Source of the DNA: Wocania_A spongiicola
GTDB lineage: Bacteria; Bacteroidota; Bacteroidia; Flavobacteriales; Flavobacteriaceae
DNA: 64,000 nt
Direction of reading: 5' to 3'
NCBI RefSeq assembly: GCF_023502325.1
Contig: NZ_JAMFLZ010000001.1
Coordinates: 558,001 to 622,000, forward strand
Shown: piece by piece, positions 16,137 to 25,124 of the stretch
Layout of the letters: the number at the start of each line of letters is the position of its first letter
Numbering within the stretch: position 1 is the stretch's first letter
Program-made: the position numbers and the translations under genes
Notes under the pieces: model-generated
What the model saw: only the letters and a program-made list of their open reading frames with translations
The model's database searches: none
What the model was told of the DNA's origin: nothing

Positions 16137-19100
16137 TATAATTTTATATGAAAATGTCCCCTGTCTAATGTTCTCCAATTTTTAATAAACGGTAATCTTG
16201 TTTGACGTAATTTTATGTTTAAATTTCTTAATGTTGAGCTCGGAATTTGTTTTAGGTATTTGCCATTCCTTGCAGGAGATGCTCCCCAACTAACTGACCA
16301 TTTTGTTTTAGTACTCCAAAACTTACTATAAGATCTATGAGGTTTAAATACTCCTCTAATCCAATTTTTCGTTGGCCCCGCTGCGATTTTCGCTGAACCT
16401 ATAGGAATAAGTGTAGCAGATACAATAGCACCATGCTCTGAATTATCCTTATGACCAACATAAGAACCTCTTAAATTAGTAACTTGATTATCAAAAGGGT
16501 TCATTGATTGAGTGAAAATAGAAAAACTATTTGCTGTCTCATAAATACCTCTTTGAATAAAATTACCTGTGGCCCAATTATCAGCCATAGTGTTTTCACG
16601 TTGAGAAAAGTTCCATCTTAGATAGTCATAATAACTAGTGGAAAGAATATTGGCTTGTATTTGAAATGCAGCTCTTTTGTAACTAAGATTACTTTTACCT
16701 TCAACAACCACTTCTGGAAGGATTACAGTTCCTGGTTCTAAATTTTCTTGCTGATTTATATTATTACTAGTAGTTTTCTCTTTAGTACTAGTTTTTTGTA
16801 CTCTCGCATCTTTTGCAGTAAAAGAATTACCATCAAAACTAAGACCACCTCCTAAAACATTAACAGTTTCACCTGCTCTAGCTGCTTTTCTCCAATCATA
16901 TTCTGTATCATCAGGATGCATTCCGGTAAAATCCGTTAAATTAACAGGATTATTCCAGGTATAAGCATAAGGAGACTGGTTAAACTGCATTTCAGAATCT
17001 GCTAAAGGATCTAAATTCATCCATCTACCAAGAGCAGCATCATAATTTCTAGCATGAAAATCTAACCAATCAAGCTGTTTACCTGAGACATTATCATCCT
17101 GTTCTTCTTTACCACCAAAACCATATTTATGATCGTTACCAATAATTCCGCCATTGTATCCTCTATGTTTAAGTCCAAATGGATAATAATTATTCTCCTC
17201 TTGTATTTGTAAATTAGGCGTACTAGTAGTACTTATATCTTTATAGCTTAACCTAATGTTTCCTAAATGGTCTGTAAACTGATAAACATAATCATAACCA
17301 CCAGAACCATCAGGTTCTACATAACCTTCAGCATGGTTGAAAAATTTCAAAGAACTACCTTCGTACTGATAATTTCCAGCATAATACGTTATAGTACTAC
17401 CTACAGTTTTACTTAATTTAGTACCTAACGCATCGTAAATGTAAGAAATATTTCCAGATCCCAGGGTGACTTGTGTAGGTAAATTTAGATGATTATAGGT
17501 TATGGCTGTAATACCTTTATTGGTATCTGTGCTCATATTACCATTAATATCATAAGTATAATCAACAGAAGTATCGGTACCTCCACCTATTTGGTCGTCT
17601 TTAAATCCATAAGTGTCATTAGCTGTATCTGATACTATTGACAGTTTATTAGTTTTAGGTAGATAGTCATAAGTTAATACATCCATATTACCAAAGTGAG
17701 AACTGGTTGTAGACACTGGGTTTGCAACAATATGTCCTTTACGAGTAAGATTCGTAATGTTTCCATTTTTATCATATTGCATGCCACTTAAACTGTAGCG
17801 ATTAATATTATCTACCGCAGAAGTGACTCTGTTTAAATCATCATACTCATATTTATACCAACGAAGCGCATTATCATTACTAGTTTTCCACTCAATCTCT
17901 GAGATATTACCATTATATTGTTTTTTATCATTGCCAGAATGATGATCTATGGTATTATAGTTTATTTTAAAACCAAATAGATCTGTTCCTAGGCTTGTCA
18001 CATTATTAATACTTTTAAGCCAGCCACGAATGTTATAATTGTAATCTACATTTTGTAATCTACTTTGAGTCGTTTTACCTCCAACTCCTTTACCTATAAG
18101 CTGTCCTAGCTCATCATAGGTATTATCTACAAGAACCTCCAACACGTTAGTGCTATTAAGCTCTTGTGTTTGTTTATTTAATCTACCCATATGATCGTAT
18201 GTAAACAAATCTTCAGTATCAACACTTGTACTGCCAGTATGAGAGGTTTCAGTTTTATCTACTGCTCCCACAAAATCTAATTTACTTTTTATTATATCTG
18301 TAGTATTTAAATATTGATTTTTACTTGTTACATAAATAGAACGTCCTTTTACATCATATCCTGTTATAGTAGTAATCCATTTTACTGGACTAGAGTCTAA
18401 AATACGAACTTTGCTTCCTGTAGCTAAACCGTTTGTAAGAAGCTTATTGGTGTTATTATGGTTTATAATAGTTTGTCCTTCATAACTTGAAGGTAAACTT
18501 AATCCATCTTTATCAAAGGTATAATCATCATAGTAATTAATAGTATGAATTTCTGCAATGCTTGTTGGATATGCACCATTGTTATAATATACTGTTGCAC
18601 CTCCCAAGCTTATAGATGAAGAACTTTTTGTTACATAAGTAGAACTTGTTGCATCTAAGGTCGTTTGTAAAGCACTTCTAGAACTGGTATTATTTGTTAT
18701 CCCTGTATAAGCGACTCTTCCAAATCTATCATACTTAGTAAACAACCATTTTCCTTGTGCATCTAATGCAGAATCTTGAGTTAACACCGGTTGGTCTAAT
18801 GTATTATACACAATATATTCCCATCCTTTTCCTGGTATTTTCTTTTCAATAAGTCTGTTTTTATCATCGTATTTATACTGAAAGCATAATTCAGATAGTT
18901 CAGTAGCATCTGGCTTAGCCGTAGATGGATCAGCTTTAGGAGGCAATACATATACTAAGTTCCCATAGCTGTCGTATACATAATACGTATCATGTTTAAC
19001 CTGATTTTCAAAAGTTCTATTTAGTATAACTCTACCACGATAATCTTTAAAAGTATGAATGGTATTATCATTTAAATCACCAGTAACCCAGTTTTCATTT

Positions 19101-20275
19101 TTAGTAATAAACTTGAAAACATTTGGAGTGTTAAATGCTCCTTGAACTGTAACTTCACCCATAGCATAATAGCCATTATCTACAAGTGTTCCATTTGAAT
19201 TATTTATTTTATAATTTCTAACATAGTCGCTAGTTTCAATAAGTTTATATTCATTTTTAATAGTATGTTCCTCAGTGTTACCTTGCTTCCAGTCATTTCC
19301 AGGAGCAGCTTGTTCTACCACAAGATTTAATGGTGTACCATCAAAAAGAGTTTCACCATAAGGGTTTGTAGTGTTTTCATATTTTGCAGTATTATAAAAG
19401 CTATTGGTAGCAGTTAATGCACTAGTCCTATAGTTTCCAGTATCAGTACTAGAAGCGTAAGGTAAATAGCTTTTGTTTTGTCTTCCTAAGTTATCATATT
19501 CCATATGAGTGATAACATCTTCATAATTACCTCCTGCTCTGATGGCTACACTTTGTATTGGTCTACCTAAGCCATCAAAATAAGTTACTGTTTCAATTTT
19601 TTGCTCATTAGTAAGTATAGATGGATTAGTTGTTGCAACTCGAGGTGTTACGGAATGAATATAATTTTCGTCACTTAAATTTGTGGCTGGAGAGGAGGTA
19701 CCTGGATCTACAGTATAATTTATTGTCGTAGCGACACTCCATTGATTTGAAGAGCTATTGTATGCTTTTATAAAATACTGAGTGGTTCCATAAGGTCTAT
19801 CAACATAAATAGATGGGTTTGATGTGCTTGTTCCAGACGAACTACTTTGCCAATACCAAACCTCACCTGTTGGAGGTGTACCTCTAGTAAGTCTTGTATA
19901 TCCTGGAGAATTTGCTACAGAAGGCATACTCGGAGCTGCTGGAGCTGGAGCACCTATAGTTACCGTTTTACTACCTAAAAGGATTAGCCCAGATTTACAG
20001 GTAACTGTACCTGTACCAGCTGCTCCCCATTGGACATTTACAAAGTATTCTGTTCCATTTTTACCAGCTAATAAAACAGAACCTCCAGTAACTGTCCATT
20101 TAAGCTTTGGGCTGTATATAGTACCCGTATCAAAGTTATAAGTATGCGTACTATTTGGGTTAACAGATGAAGGACCTGTAACTAGTTGACCATGGGTAAA
20201 CTGAACTGATACCAATAAAAATAGAATACTTAGCACCGTTTTATAAGGACCGAAATGTTTTATAAGATATGACAT
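16136..20275 (-). CDS. RHS-repeat polymorphic toxin with variable C-terminal domain
   Basis: The 1379-aa protein has an N-terminal signal or anchor (LSILFLLVSVQFTHGQ), an Ig-like segment (30-190), a DUF6443-type region (about 200-340, with VTYFDGLGRPIQSVAI), YD/RHS repeats (400-1000, for example YDELGQLIGKG and YDINGNMSTDT) and the RHS-associated core (about 1020-1115, with YPFGLKH, GFGGKE, DFHARNYDAALGRWMNLDPLA and YAYTWNNPVN). The last 265 residues are unrelated in style and end LDRGHFHIKL, the expected place of the toxin. The paired His near the end might suit a nuclease, but I cannot name the fold. It is preceded by two secreted companions and followed by a coupled immunity candidate. Confidence 0.9.
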   Translation of the reverse strand: MSYLIKHFGPYKTVLSILFLLVSVQFTHGQLVTGPSSVNPNSTHTYNFDTGTIYSPKLKWTVTGGSVLLAGKNGTEYFVNVQWGAAGTGTVTCKSGLILLGSKTVTIGAPAPAAPSMPSVANSPGYTRLTRGTPPTGEVWYWQSSSSGTSTSNPSIYVDRPYGTTQYFIKAYNSSSNQWSVATTINYTVDPGTSSPATNLSDENYIHSVTPRVATTNPSILTNEQKIETVTYFDGLGRPIQSVAIRAGGNYEDVITHMEYDNLGRQNKSYLPYASSTDTGNYRTSALTATNSFYNTAKYENTTNPYGETLFDGTPLNLVVEQAAPGNDWKQGNTEEHTIKNEYKLIETSDYVRNYKINNSNGTLVDNGYYAMGEVTVQGAFNTPNVFKFITKNENWVTGDLNDNTIHTFKDYRGRVILNRTFENQVKHDTYYVYDSYGNLVYVLPPKADPSTAKPDATELSELCFQYKYDDKNRLIEKKIPGKGWEYIVYNTLDQPVLTQDSALDAQGKWLFTKYDRFGRVAYTGITNNTSSRSALQTTLDATSSTYVTKSSSSISLGGATVYYNNGAYPTSIAEIHTINYYDDYTFDKDGLSLPSSYEGQTIINHNNTNKLLTNGLATGSKVRILDSSPVKWITTITGYDVKGRSIYVTSKNQYLNTTDIIKSKLDFVGAVDKTETSHTGSTSVDTEDLFTYDHMGRLNKQTQELNSTNVLEVLVDNTYDELGQLIGKGVGGKTTQSRLQNVDYNYNIRGWLKSINNVTSLGTDLFGFKINYNTIDHHSGNDKKQYNGNISEIEWKTSNDNALRWYKYEYDDLNRVTSAVDNINRYSLSGMQYDKNGNITNLTRKGHIVANPVSTTSSHFGNMDVLTYDYLPKTNKLSIVSDTANDTYGFKDDQIGGGTDTSVDYTYDINGNMSTDTNKGITAITYNHLNLPTQVTLGSGNISYIYDALGTKLSKTVGSTITYYAGNYQYEGSSLKFFNHAEGYVEPDGSGGYDYVYQFTDHLGNIRLSYKDISTTSTPNLQIQEENNYYPFGLKHRGYNGGIIGNDHKYGFGGKEEQDDNVSGKQLDWLDFHARNYDAALGRWMNLDPLADSEMQFNQSPYAYTWNNPVNLTDFTGMHPDDTEYDWRKAARAGETVNVLGGGLSFDGNSFTAKDARVQKTSTKEKTTSNNINQQENLEPGTVILPEVVVEGKSNLSYKRAAFQIQANILSTSYYDYLRWNFSQRENTMADNWATGNFIQRGIYETANSFSIFTQSMNPFDNQVTNLRGSYVGHKDNSEHGAIVSATLIPIGSAKIAAGPTKNWIRGVFKPHRSYSKFWSTKTKWSVSWGASPARNGKYLKQIPSSTLRNLNIKLRQTRLPFIKNWRTLDRGHFHIKL

Positions 20276-20287
20276 AGTTTTATGGTT

Positions 20288-20701
20288 TTATTGGTATGAA
20301 ATATTATTTATTTTGAAAGTATAGATGTCCTGCTCTGTATCACTTTCTTTAAAGGTGAGTATGGCAGACATTCCAGATGCTTCACCTAGGATAGTAAGGT
20401 CTACTTGATGTCCTTCATAGGTCATGGTATAGCTGATTGAGCCAGTTGAGGTGCTATGATCCCAATTCTCTGTAGTATTGGTTATGGTGTAAGTAGAGGA
20501 GTCAAAAGCACCATTGTTACTCTGATTCCAGACTATAGTATTGTTGTTTTTTATTATTGTAGAGGATACACTAATATCCTGACCTTCTATTTTTACTTTA
20601 TCAAAAGTAATGGTGTAATCTATAGTGCTATTTTGTGCTATTAGGCTTGTAGAAGACAATACAATTAATAGAAAGCTTATGATTTTATATATATGATTCA
20701 T
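20288..20701 (-). CDS. Secreted protein of the RHS operon, unknown function
   Basis: The 137-aa product has a signal peptide (MNHIYKIISFLLIVLSSTSLIAQ). A small beta-rich mature domain follows (IDYTITFDKVKIEG, GSISYTMTYEGHQVDLTI, AILTFKESDTEQDIYTFKI). I recognise no family. It sits 12 nt upstream of the RHS toxin and 46 nt downstream of the SpvB/RHS-like gene, so it is surely co-transcribed. It may help assemble or export the RHS shell, but nothing in the sequence shows this. Confidence 0.7.
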   Translation of the reverse strand: MNHIYKIISFLLIVLSSTSLIAQNSTIDYTITFDKVKIEGQDISVSSTIIKNNNTIVWNQSNNGAFDSSTYTITNTTENWDHSTSTGSISYTMTYEGHQVDLTILGEASGMSAILTFKESDTEQDIYTFKINNISYQ

Positions 20702-20747
20702 GATGCATATGTTTTAAAAGATTAATTAAAAAAGGAAACTATTGTTA

Positions 20748-23700
20748 TTAATGACCTTTATAGTGGTACTTGTTTTCACTTAATATTTTACCATCTGCAT
20801 CTTTAACAAGTTTTAAACGATTAAAAGCATCATATTCATAAGATGTGATGTAGTCTTTTGAATCCGTCACATCAATTATACCTACTAATGGGTCATAGGT
20901 ATAGGTTGAAACAAACGTTCCAGATAGACCTCTAAGAGCAGTTTCTTGTGAAGTACTCAACCCATTTGTTAGATTGAAATTTGTTCCAAAAGCTGAAAGC
21001 GCTTCTATACTACTATATGTGGCATTTTCTATTTCAGCGACTAAGTAAGTTTTGTTATGGCCATATATTCTTGAAACATAAGTGTTATTTCTTTTTTGAT
21101 ATTCAATAACATGTCCTTTAGAATCTCGTTTAGTTATTTTTTCTGAATTAGTAATATTATTATCTCTACTTACAAAATCAATTTTTTCTAATGCGATAAT
21201 ATTATTTCCAAAGTTTTTATAATAATGCTTTTCAGTTGTACCATTAGATGCTTCAATAGTTAAAGGTGTTGCAATTCTATTTAAGTTAACCAAATCAGTA
21301 GCTAAAGGCATAGAACTAATCGTATTACTTTGCATAGTATTTCCTCCTGTAATAGGATAACTAATAGTTTTAGAATACCCCAACTCGTGTAAATCTTCTA
21401 TAGTTTCGCATAATTGCTCCCCACCTTGGATTAAAGGTTTACAAACCTCTACTGTTTTGGATTCATTAAGCACTAAAGGAAACTGTTTATCATAGGTATA
21501 TGAATAACTTGTCTTTAAAGGTTCTTGAGATGCTCCATTGGTATAATCTGTGGTCCAAATAGTAGTCAAAACATCTCTCGCAATCGGGAGGCTAATGTTC
21601 TCTATATAAGCACCACAAGTCAATGTGTTATATTGTTCCCCATTACTTGTTTGACAAAGAGATGATGACGATATTGAACTAGAAGCTTTATTTAGATGGC
21701 TTAAGCCTAATGTTGAAAATTCTTTATAACTATAAGAGAAACTTTTGGATAATCTTATATTGTTATTTTGGTCATAAACAATTTCTGATAGAAGTTTTCC
21801 TCTCATAAAATCACGATCAATATACAATGTTGGTGACCCAATTGCTAGCCAGGATGTACTATAACTACCAGTAGCTGTTTTTGTGGAAGCAATATTTGGA
21901 TATGATGAAGAGGGGCTTCTATAGCTAAAGAAGGTTTTTCCATTTGCAATTCTGTCTTTTACAGTTACATTACTGTAACCTACAAAGGACCCATTTGTTA
22001 ATTCTACCTGAGATTGAGGTGTCATAAAAGTGTCTATTCCAAAATAGGTAAGTAAATTGCTGAGTGATGTTGGGTTTGTATTTGATGTCCAATTTGTGTT
22101 TTTTAACATGTACACAGCATATGTAGGTATGTTGGCTATGTAACCTGTACCATATTCATAATCTAAAATTTGCTCATTTCCTTTTGCATCCGTGATTTTT
22201 TGTGATTTAATACGAAGTCCACCTCCTTGTTTGGTTCCATTATATGAAAACTCGTTGAGTTCATATTCATATTCATTTGTGCCTCCTGTAGGAAACGTTA
22301 TTTTATTAAGTGCATAACTTTTACAATAGTTTGTGTTAGCTGCTAAAGAATAATTTCCAGTTAATTCAATGGCTGAAGCATCATAAAAAGGTGAAACATT
22401 ATTGTTTTTAAAATAATACTTTGGTATAGGGTTTGTCAATGATGCATTATATGACCCGTTATTATATCCTAAAAAGTCATGTGCATATGAAGTTCTAGGA
22501 GGCATAGTATAGCTTGTGTTATATGTGAATTCGTGTCCTGGTAAGGTTATAGCTGAATTGGAAGGGTCTACTTCATATACTTTATCTAATCGTAAACGCT
22601 TACTTTGTGGAGTTGTGCTAGCTATAGTAGATTGAAAATAACTATATGATAATTTCACATGCTTGATAACACTTCCTGAATTATCTTTTACTTTAATTTC
22701 AGTAAGGGCTTTATCACCAGTATTATCTAACCTGCTTAAGCCATAAATAAATTCGACAGACCCTTTGTCAAATACAATCTTAGTAAGTCTGTGCATGTAA
22801 GGGTAAACCGTTTTTGCTTTGTTTCCATTAAACTGGAGATTTGTACCACCCCCATAGGAAGTCGCTTTTGAATCAATTTCATCTGAGAAGTAATTATGGT
22901 ATTGTTCATATTCAAATGTTATGGTTTGATTAGTGCTAGGGTCAAACATTTGATCTAAGTGATAGGTATCTAATTTGTAGGTTGTTTGTCCAGTATTATA
23001 TGGACCATGATGCCTAGATAAATCAGGTGTTTCAAAGTCATACACAATGCCACTTAAAGATTTTATTTCTATGTTAGAAAATCCATACTTAGTAATATTT
23101 GTATAAGTTCCTGTATTATCATTATAATGGTTTTTAGTAATGTAACCTATTGTTTCGTTTATGATATTACCTTGATGTTCTAACTCTAAGGCTTCAGGTA
23201 AAGTGCCTATAGTAGGATAGTTTGTTGTTATACCGTCTGTAGCATAGTAATCTTTTTTATGTACATACTTTGTTGAAAGCCCAGGGGCATTAACAACAAA
23301 TAAATCTGGAGCTGCATCATTATACCTGTTTATATTGCCGTAAGTTGTTAAATTTGTATAGGTATACCCTAACCATCCAGCTGGTGTCATATATGATGTT
23401 GGGCTGTTAGCTTTATATGGTCTAGTAAAATCATCTATTCCTTTTACCATTCTGGAAATAACACCTCCAGCATTTAAACTCCAGTTAAGCCCTACACTGG
23501 ATGCCATATCTGCAACTTTAACTCCAGAAGAATTGTAGGATAATGAGATTGGAACACTCATACTACCAGACAAGACTTCATATATGGGTATAGTAATATT
23601 AGCTCTACCAGTATAATTAGATACTGGAATGAAAGTGCTTTTTTGAAAGGCTGCTACATCTGGAGGTTGTACACTTGGGCTTATAATAACTTGAGAGGCA

Positions 23701-23807
23701 GTATACATATTAGATGTTAAAGTATTTCCATAGTAATCTTCTTGGGAGAAGCTTAATAAACTAGATAAAGAAAGTGCAATAGTACAGATTAAGAAACGTG
23801 AATTCAT
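20748..23807 (-). CDS. SpvB/RHS-like secreted shell protein, first gene of RHS operon
   Basis: The 1019-aa product has a signal peptide (FLICTIALSLSSLLSFSQ). An N-terminal region typical of large Bacteroidota RHS partners follows (PPDVAAFQKSTFIPVSNYTGRANITIPIYEVLSG, VPISLSYNSSGVKVADMASSVGLNWSLNAGG), then repeats ending in YD motifs (YTYDPLVGIIDVTDSKDYITSYEYDAFNRLKLVKDADGK). It lacks an RHS core and toxin tail, so it is a companion and not a second toxin. By analogy with TcB/TcC complexes it could form part of the cage that encloses the toxin, which is inference. A long dyad-rich leader precedes it. Confidence 0.8.
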   Translation of the reverse strand: MNSRFLICTIALSLSSLLSFSQEDYYGNTLTSNMYTASQVIISPSVQPPDVAAFQKSTFIPVSNYTGRANITIPIYEVLSGSMSVPISLSYNSSGVKVADMASSVGLNWSLNAGGVISRMVKGIDDFTRPYKANSPTSYMTPAGWLGYTYTNLTTYGNINRYNDAAPDLFVVNAPGLSTKYVHKKDYYATDGITTNYPTIGTLPEALELEHQGNIINETIGYITKNHYNDNTGTYTNITKYGFSNIEIKSLSGIVYDFETPDLSRHHGPYNTGQTTYKLDTYHLDQMFDPSTNQTITFEYEQYHNYFSDEIDSKATSYGGGTNLQFNGNKAKTVYPYMHRLTKIVFDKGSVEFIYGLSRLDNTGDKALTEIKVKDNSGSVIKHVKLSYSYFQSTIASTTPQSKRLRLDKVYEVDPSNSAITLPGHEFTYNTSYTMPPRTSYAHDFLGYNNGSYNASLTNPIPKYYFKNNNVSPFYDASAIELTGNYSLAANTNYCKSYALNKITFPTGGTNEYEYELNEFSYNGTKQGGGLRIKSQKITDAKGNEQILDYEYGTGYIANIPTYAVYMLKNTNWTSNTNPTSLSNLLTYFGIDTFMTPQSQVELTNGSFVGYSNVTVKDRIANGKTFFSYRSPSSSYPNIASTKTATGSYSTSWLAIGSPTLYIDRDFMRGKLLSEIVYDQNNNIRLSKSFSYSYKEFSTLGLSHLNKASSSISSSSLCQTSNGEQYNTLTCGAYIENISLPIARDVLTTIWTTDYTNGASQEPLKTSYSYTYDKQFPLVLNESKTVEVCKPLIQGGEQLCETIEDLHELGYSKTISYPITGGNTMQSNTISSMPLATDLVNLNRIATPLTIEASNGTTEKHYYKNFGNNIIALEKIDFVSRDNNITNSEKITKRDSKGHVIEYQKRNNTYVSRIYGHNKTYLVAEIENATYSSIEALSAFGTNFNLTNGLSTSQETALRGLSGTFVSTYTYDPLVGIIDVTDSKDYITSYEYDAFNRLKLVKDADGKILSENKYHYKGH

Positions 23808-23868
23808 AAGTACATTATTTAAATGTTAGTAATGTGCTTATAAAACTAGAAAGAGTTTTTGGATTTGG

Positions 23869-23963
23869 AGTAAGCTAAAACCTTACTTTTGGTAAGCAAA
23901 AAGCTTATTAATAGTAAGGTTAAAAGCCAATTTAGCTTACTCAAAGTAAGCTAAAACCTTACT
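23869..23963 (-). promoter_or_regulatory. Leader with mutually exclusive stem-loops upstream of the RHS operon
   Basis: AGTAAGCTAAAACCTTACT occurs twice in direct orientation (23869-23887 and 23945-23963). Between them lies an inverted partner (23913-23941) made of AGTAAGGTT and TTTAGCTTACT, which can pair perfectly with either copy over 11 plus 9 bp. A further TAAGC-AAAAA-GCTTA stem lies inside. The transcript would therefore choose between two structures, as in attenuators, although no T run follows. The region starts 62 bp upstream of the operon's start codon. Confidence 0.5.
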
Positions 23964-24124
23964 CTCTAGTAAATTTCACTATCTAATTAAAACCAGTTAA
24001 TGGCTAGAGTCCTTTAATGGCCTGCTATAGAAGAGATTATAACCTTTGAAAACCATTTTGCCGTTCAGTTTAATGAGTTGAAAAGTGTAAACGTCAGGTA
24101 GTCAACTATTTATTGGAAATTGTA

Positions 24125-24226
24125 GAGTGTTGTTATTTAATAATATATCAATGGTGGTTATTAGCTGTTTATTAGGTCATAGTAAAATGCAAACTACTCA
24201 GGAGAGTTATGGAAAGGTGGTAATTT
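24125..24226 (+). pseudogene. Remnant of a second tyrosine recombinase (3' end)
   Basis: About 100 bp closely resemble the 3' part of the intact integrase gene from 14463: TTGTTATTTAATAAT, then codons for LLGHSKMQTTQESYGKV including the catalytic His and Tyr, ending at a TAA. Everything upstream is missing. It shows that another related element once occupied this island or recombined with it. Confidence 0.8.
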
Positions 24227-24362
24227 AAATCCTAGTGAAGCAGATAAGTCAATATATAAGAAGATTAAAAAAGCAGCAGAATATCTTGATATAAGTGTGT
24301 TAGATAACCTAATTATAACTAAGGAAGGATACTATAGTTTTGCTGATGAGAACACAGTATAG
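24213..24362 (+). pseudogene. Remnant of a RadC-like (JAB/MPN) gene, C-terminal part
   Basis: In a frame ending at TAG 24360-24362 the sequence reads GGNLNPSEADKSIYKKIKKA, then AEYLDISVLDNLIIT and YYSFADENTV. This is the C-terminal half of a RadC-family protein (family pattern: GNL.PS..D, L.I.VLDHLII and YYSFAD). The N-terminal half with the catalytic His motif is absent, and the fragment joins directly onto the integrase remnant. RadC-like genes are common on Bacteroidota mobile elements. Confidence 0.75.
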
Positions 24363-24437
24363 GGTATAAAAAGGAATATAATTAGTTGGCAAAGTTGTCA
24401 AACTCCTATGTTTATTGATGAAATGTAAAAATCTTGC

Positions 24438-24453
24438 GGTCTAGAGAAGACCC
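24438..24453. repeat. Small dyad GGTCTAGAGAAGACC, left copy
   Basis: The sequence GTCTAGAGAAGACC recurs with one change (GTCTAGAGGAGACC) at 25001-25014 in the same orientation. The two copies flank the two-frame module 24471-24981. Each is also a short hairpin (GTCT/AGAC). Confidence 0.55.
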
Positions 24454-24470
24454 AAAAAGTTGAAATGAAT

Positions 24471-24731
24471 TTATAAATCCTGTTTCTTTTGCTTAATTTC
24501 TTTAAGCCATGAAAAGTATTCCTGGTAATTATTTATAAACTCTTTGGTTCTATCTAAGTAATCATAATTATCCGTTGTAGTTTTTAAAAGTACTGATATT
24601 GCATTAAAAGCAAATACAATTATTTTTATTTCCCCACCTTGGAACTCATCTTCCGTGACTTGAGCCATTGCAATTTTAGGCAGCTTTAAATCAAATGTTT
24701 TTACATAATTTTGATATGTTGTTTCCCACAT
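24471..24731 (-). CDS. Hypothetical small protein
   Basis: The 86-aa frame (MWETTYQNYVKTFDLKLPKIAM...) has a mixed helix/strand composition with a Lys-rich end (LKEIKQKKQDL). I recognise no family and see no signal peptide. Its first 41 bp overlap the end of the frame at 24691 in another reading frame, and a stop codon immediately precedes its ATG. Either the two are translationally coupled genes or a frameshift separates parts of one ancestral gene. Confidence 0.4.
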   Translation of the reverse strand: MWETTYQNYVKTFDLKLPKIAMAQVTEDEFQGGEIKIIVFAFNAISVLLKTTTDNYDYLDRTKEFINNYQEYFSWLKEIKQKKQDL

Positions 24732-24981
24732 TTACAGCTTTTAGAGTTGTTAAATTACCATCTCCTTTACATATATTTATTTTAATATCTCTGCACTTTG
24801 TGCCTGTACTATTTTTGTAAACCTTGTATCCTTTTACTATTTCGGATATTTCAATGACGTTAACAGGAAGAATGAAACATTCTTTACCTGTTATCTTATC
24901 TGTTGATTTAACAGGAGTTGCAGTTCTTAAATCATACATATTGTATTTTTCTACTAAGCTAAAATTATATCTACTAAACAA
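24691..24981 (-). CDS. Hypothetical small protein
   Basis: The 96-aa frame (MFSRYNFSLVEKYNMYDLRTATPVKS...) includes TGKECFILPVNVIEISEIVKGYKVY, which has the look of a small beta-rich domain, and no signal peptide. I recognise no family. An internal Met (MYDLRT, 24939) is a possible alternative start. It overlaps the downstream frame by 41 bp. It is flanked upstream by the GTCTAGAGGAGACC dyad at 25001. Confidence 0.4.
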   Translation of the reverse strand: MFSRYNFSLVEKYNMYDLRTATPVKSTDKITGKECFILPVNVIEISEIVKGYKVYKNSTGTKCRDIKINICKGDGNLTTLKAVNVGNNISKLCKNI

Positions 24982-25000
24982 AAAATAGAATTTTAAAATA

Positions 25001-25014
25001 GTCTAGAGGAGACC
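25001..25014. repeat. Small dyad GTCTAGAGGAGACC, right copy
   Basis: This copy differs at one position from 24439-24452 and has the same orientation. The pair brackets the 24.47-24.98 kb two-frame module. Confidence 0.55.
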
Positions 25015-25124
25015 ATAATTTTTAAAATTATTTAATTGTAATATAATTAATACAATAGATAACTTATATTTATAGTATGATTAAATCAGAAATTAATAAT
25101 TATTACTGGGAAAATTAAAATAAG

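Larger units (their letters stand above)
23964..24470. other. Gene-poor stretch between RHS operon and 24.5-kb module
   Basis: Apart from the integrase and radC remnants, and the GGTCTAGAGAAGACC dyad at 24438-24452, nothing coding is visible. The dyad is preceded by CTTGCGGTCT, the reverse complement of tRNA-Asp 3'-end sequence AGACCGCAAG. The motif TTGGCAAAGTTGTCAA at about 24383-24398 resembles, in inverted form, TTCTGCCAACTTTGACAAG at about 13009-13027 near attL. Confidence 0.5.

Noticed and set aside
16137..16178. Upstream start for the immunity gene giving a 126-aa product
   Set aside because: The extra 14 codons lie inside the RHS toxin gene. The ATG at 16136 overlaps the toxin stop and fits translational coupling.
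23869..23963. Possible CRISPR-like array
   Set aside because: Only two direct copies with one inverted copy occur and there are no regular spacers or cas genes. The arrangement fits a leader dyad better.
24471..24981. A single frameshifted gene joining the two small frames
   Set aside because: A stop codon directly precedes the downstream ATG and the two frames overlap by 41 bp. Without homologues I cannot show a frameshift, so both are kept as low-confidence genes.
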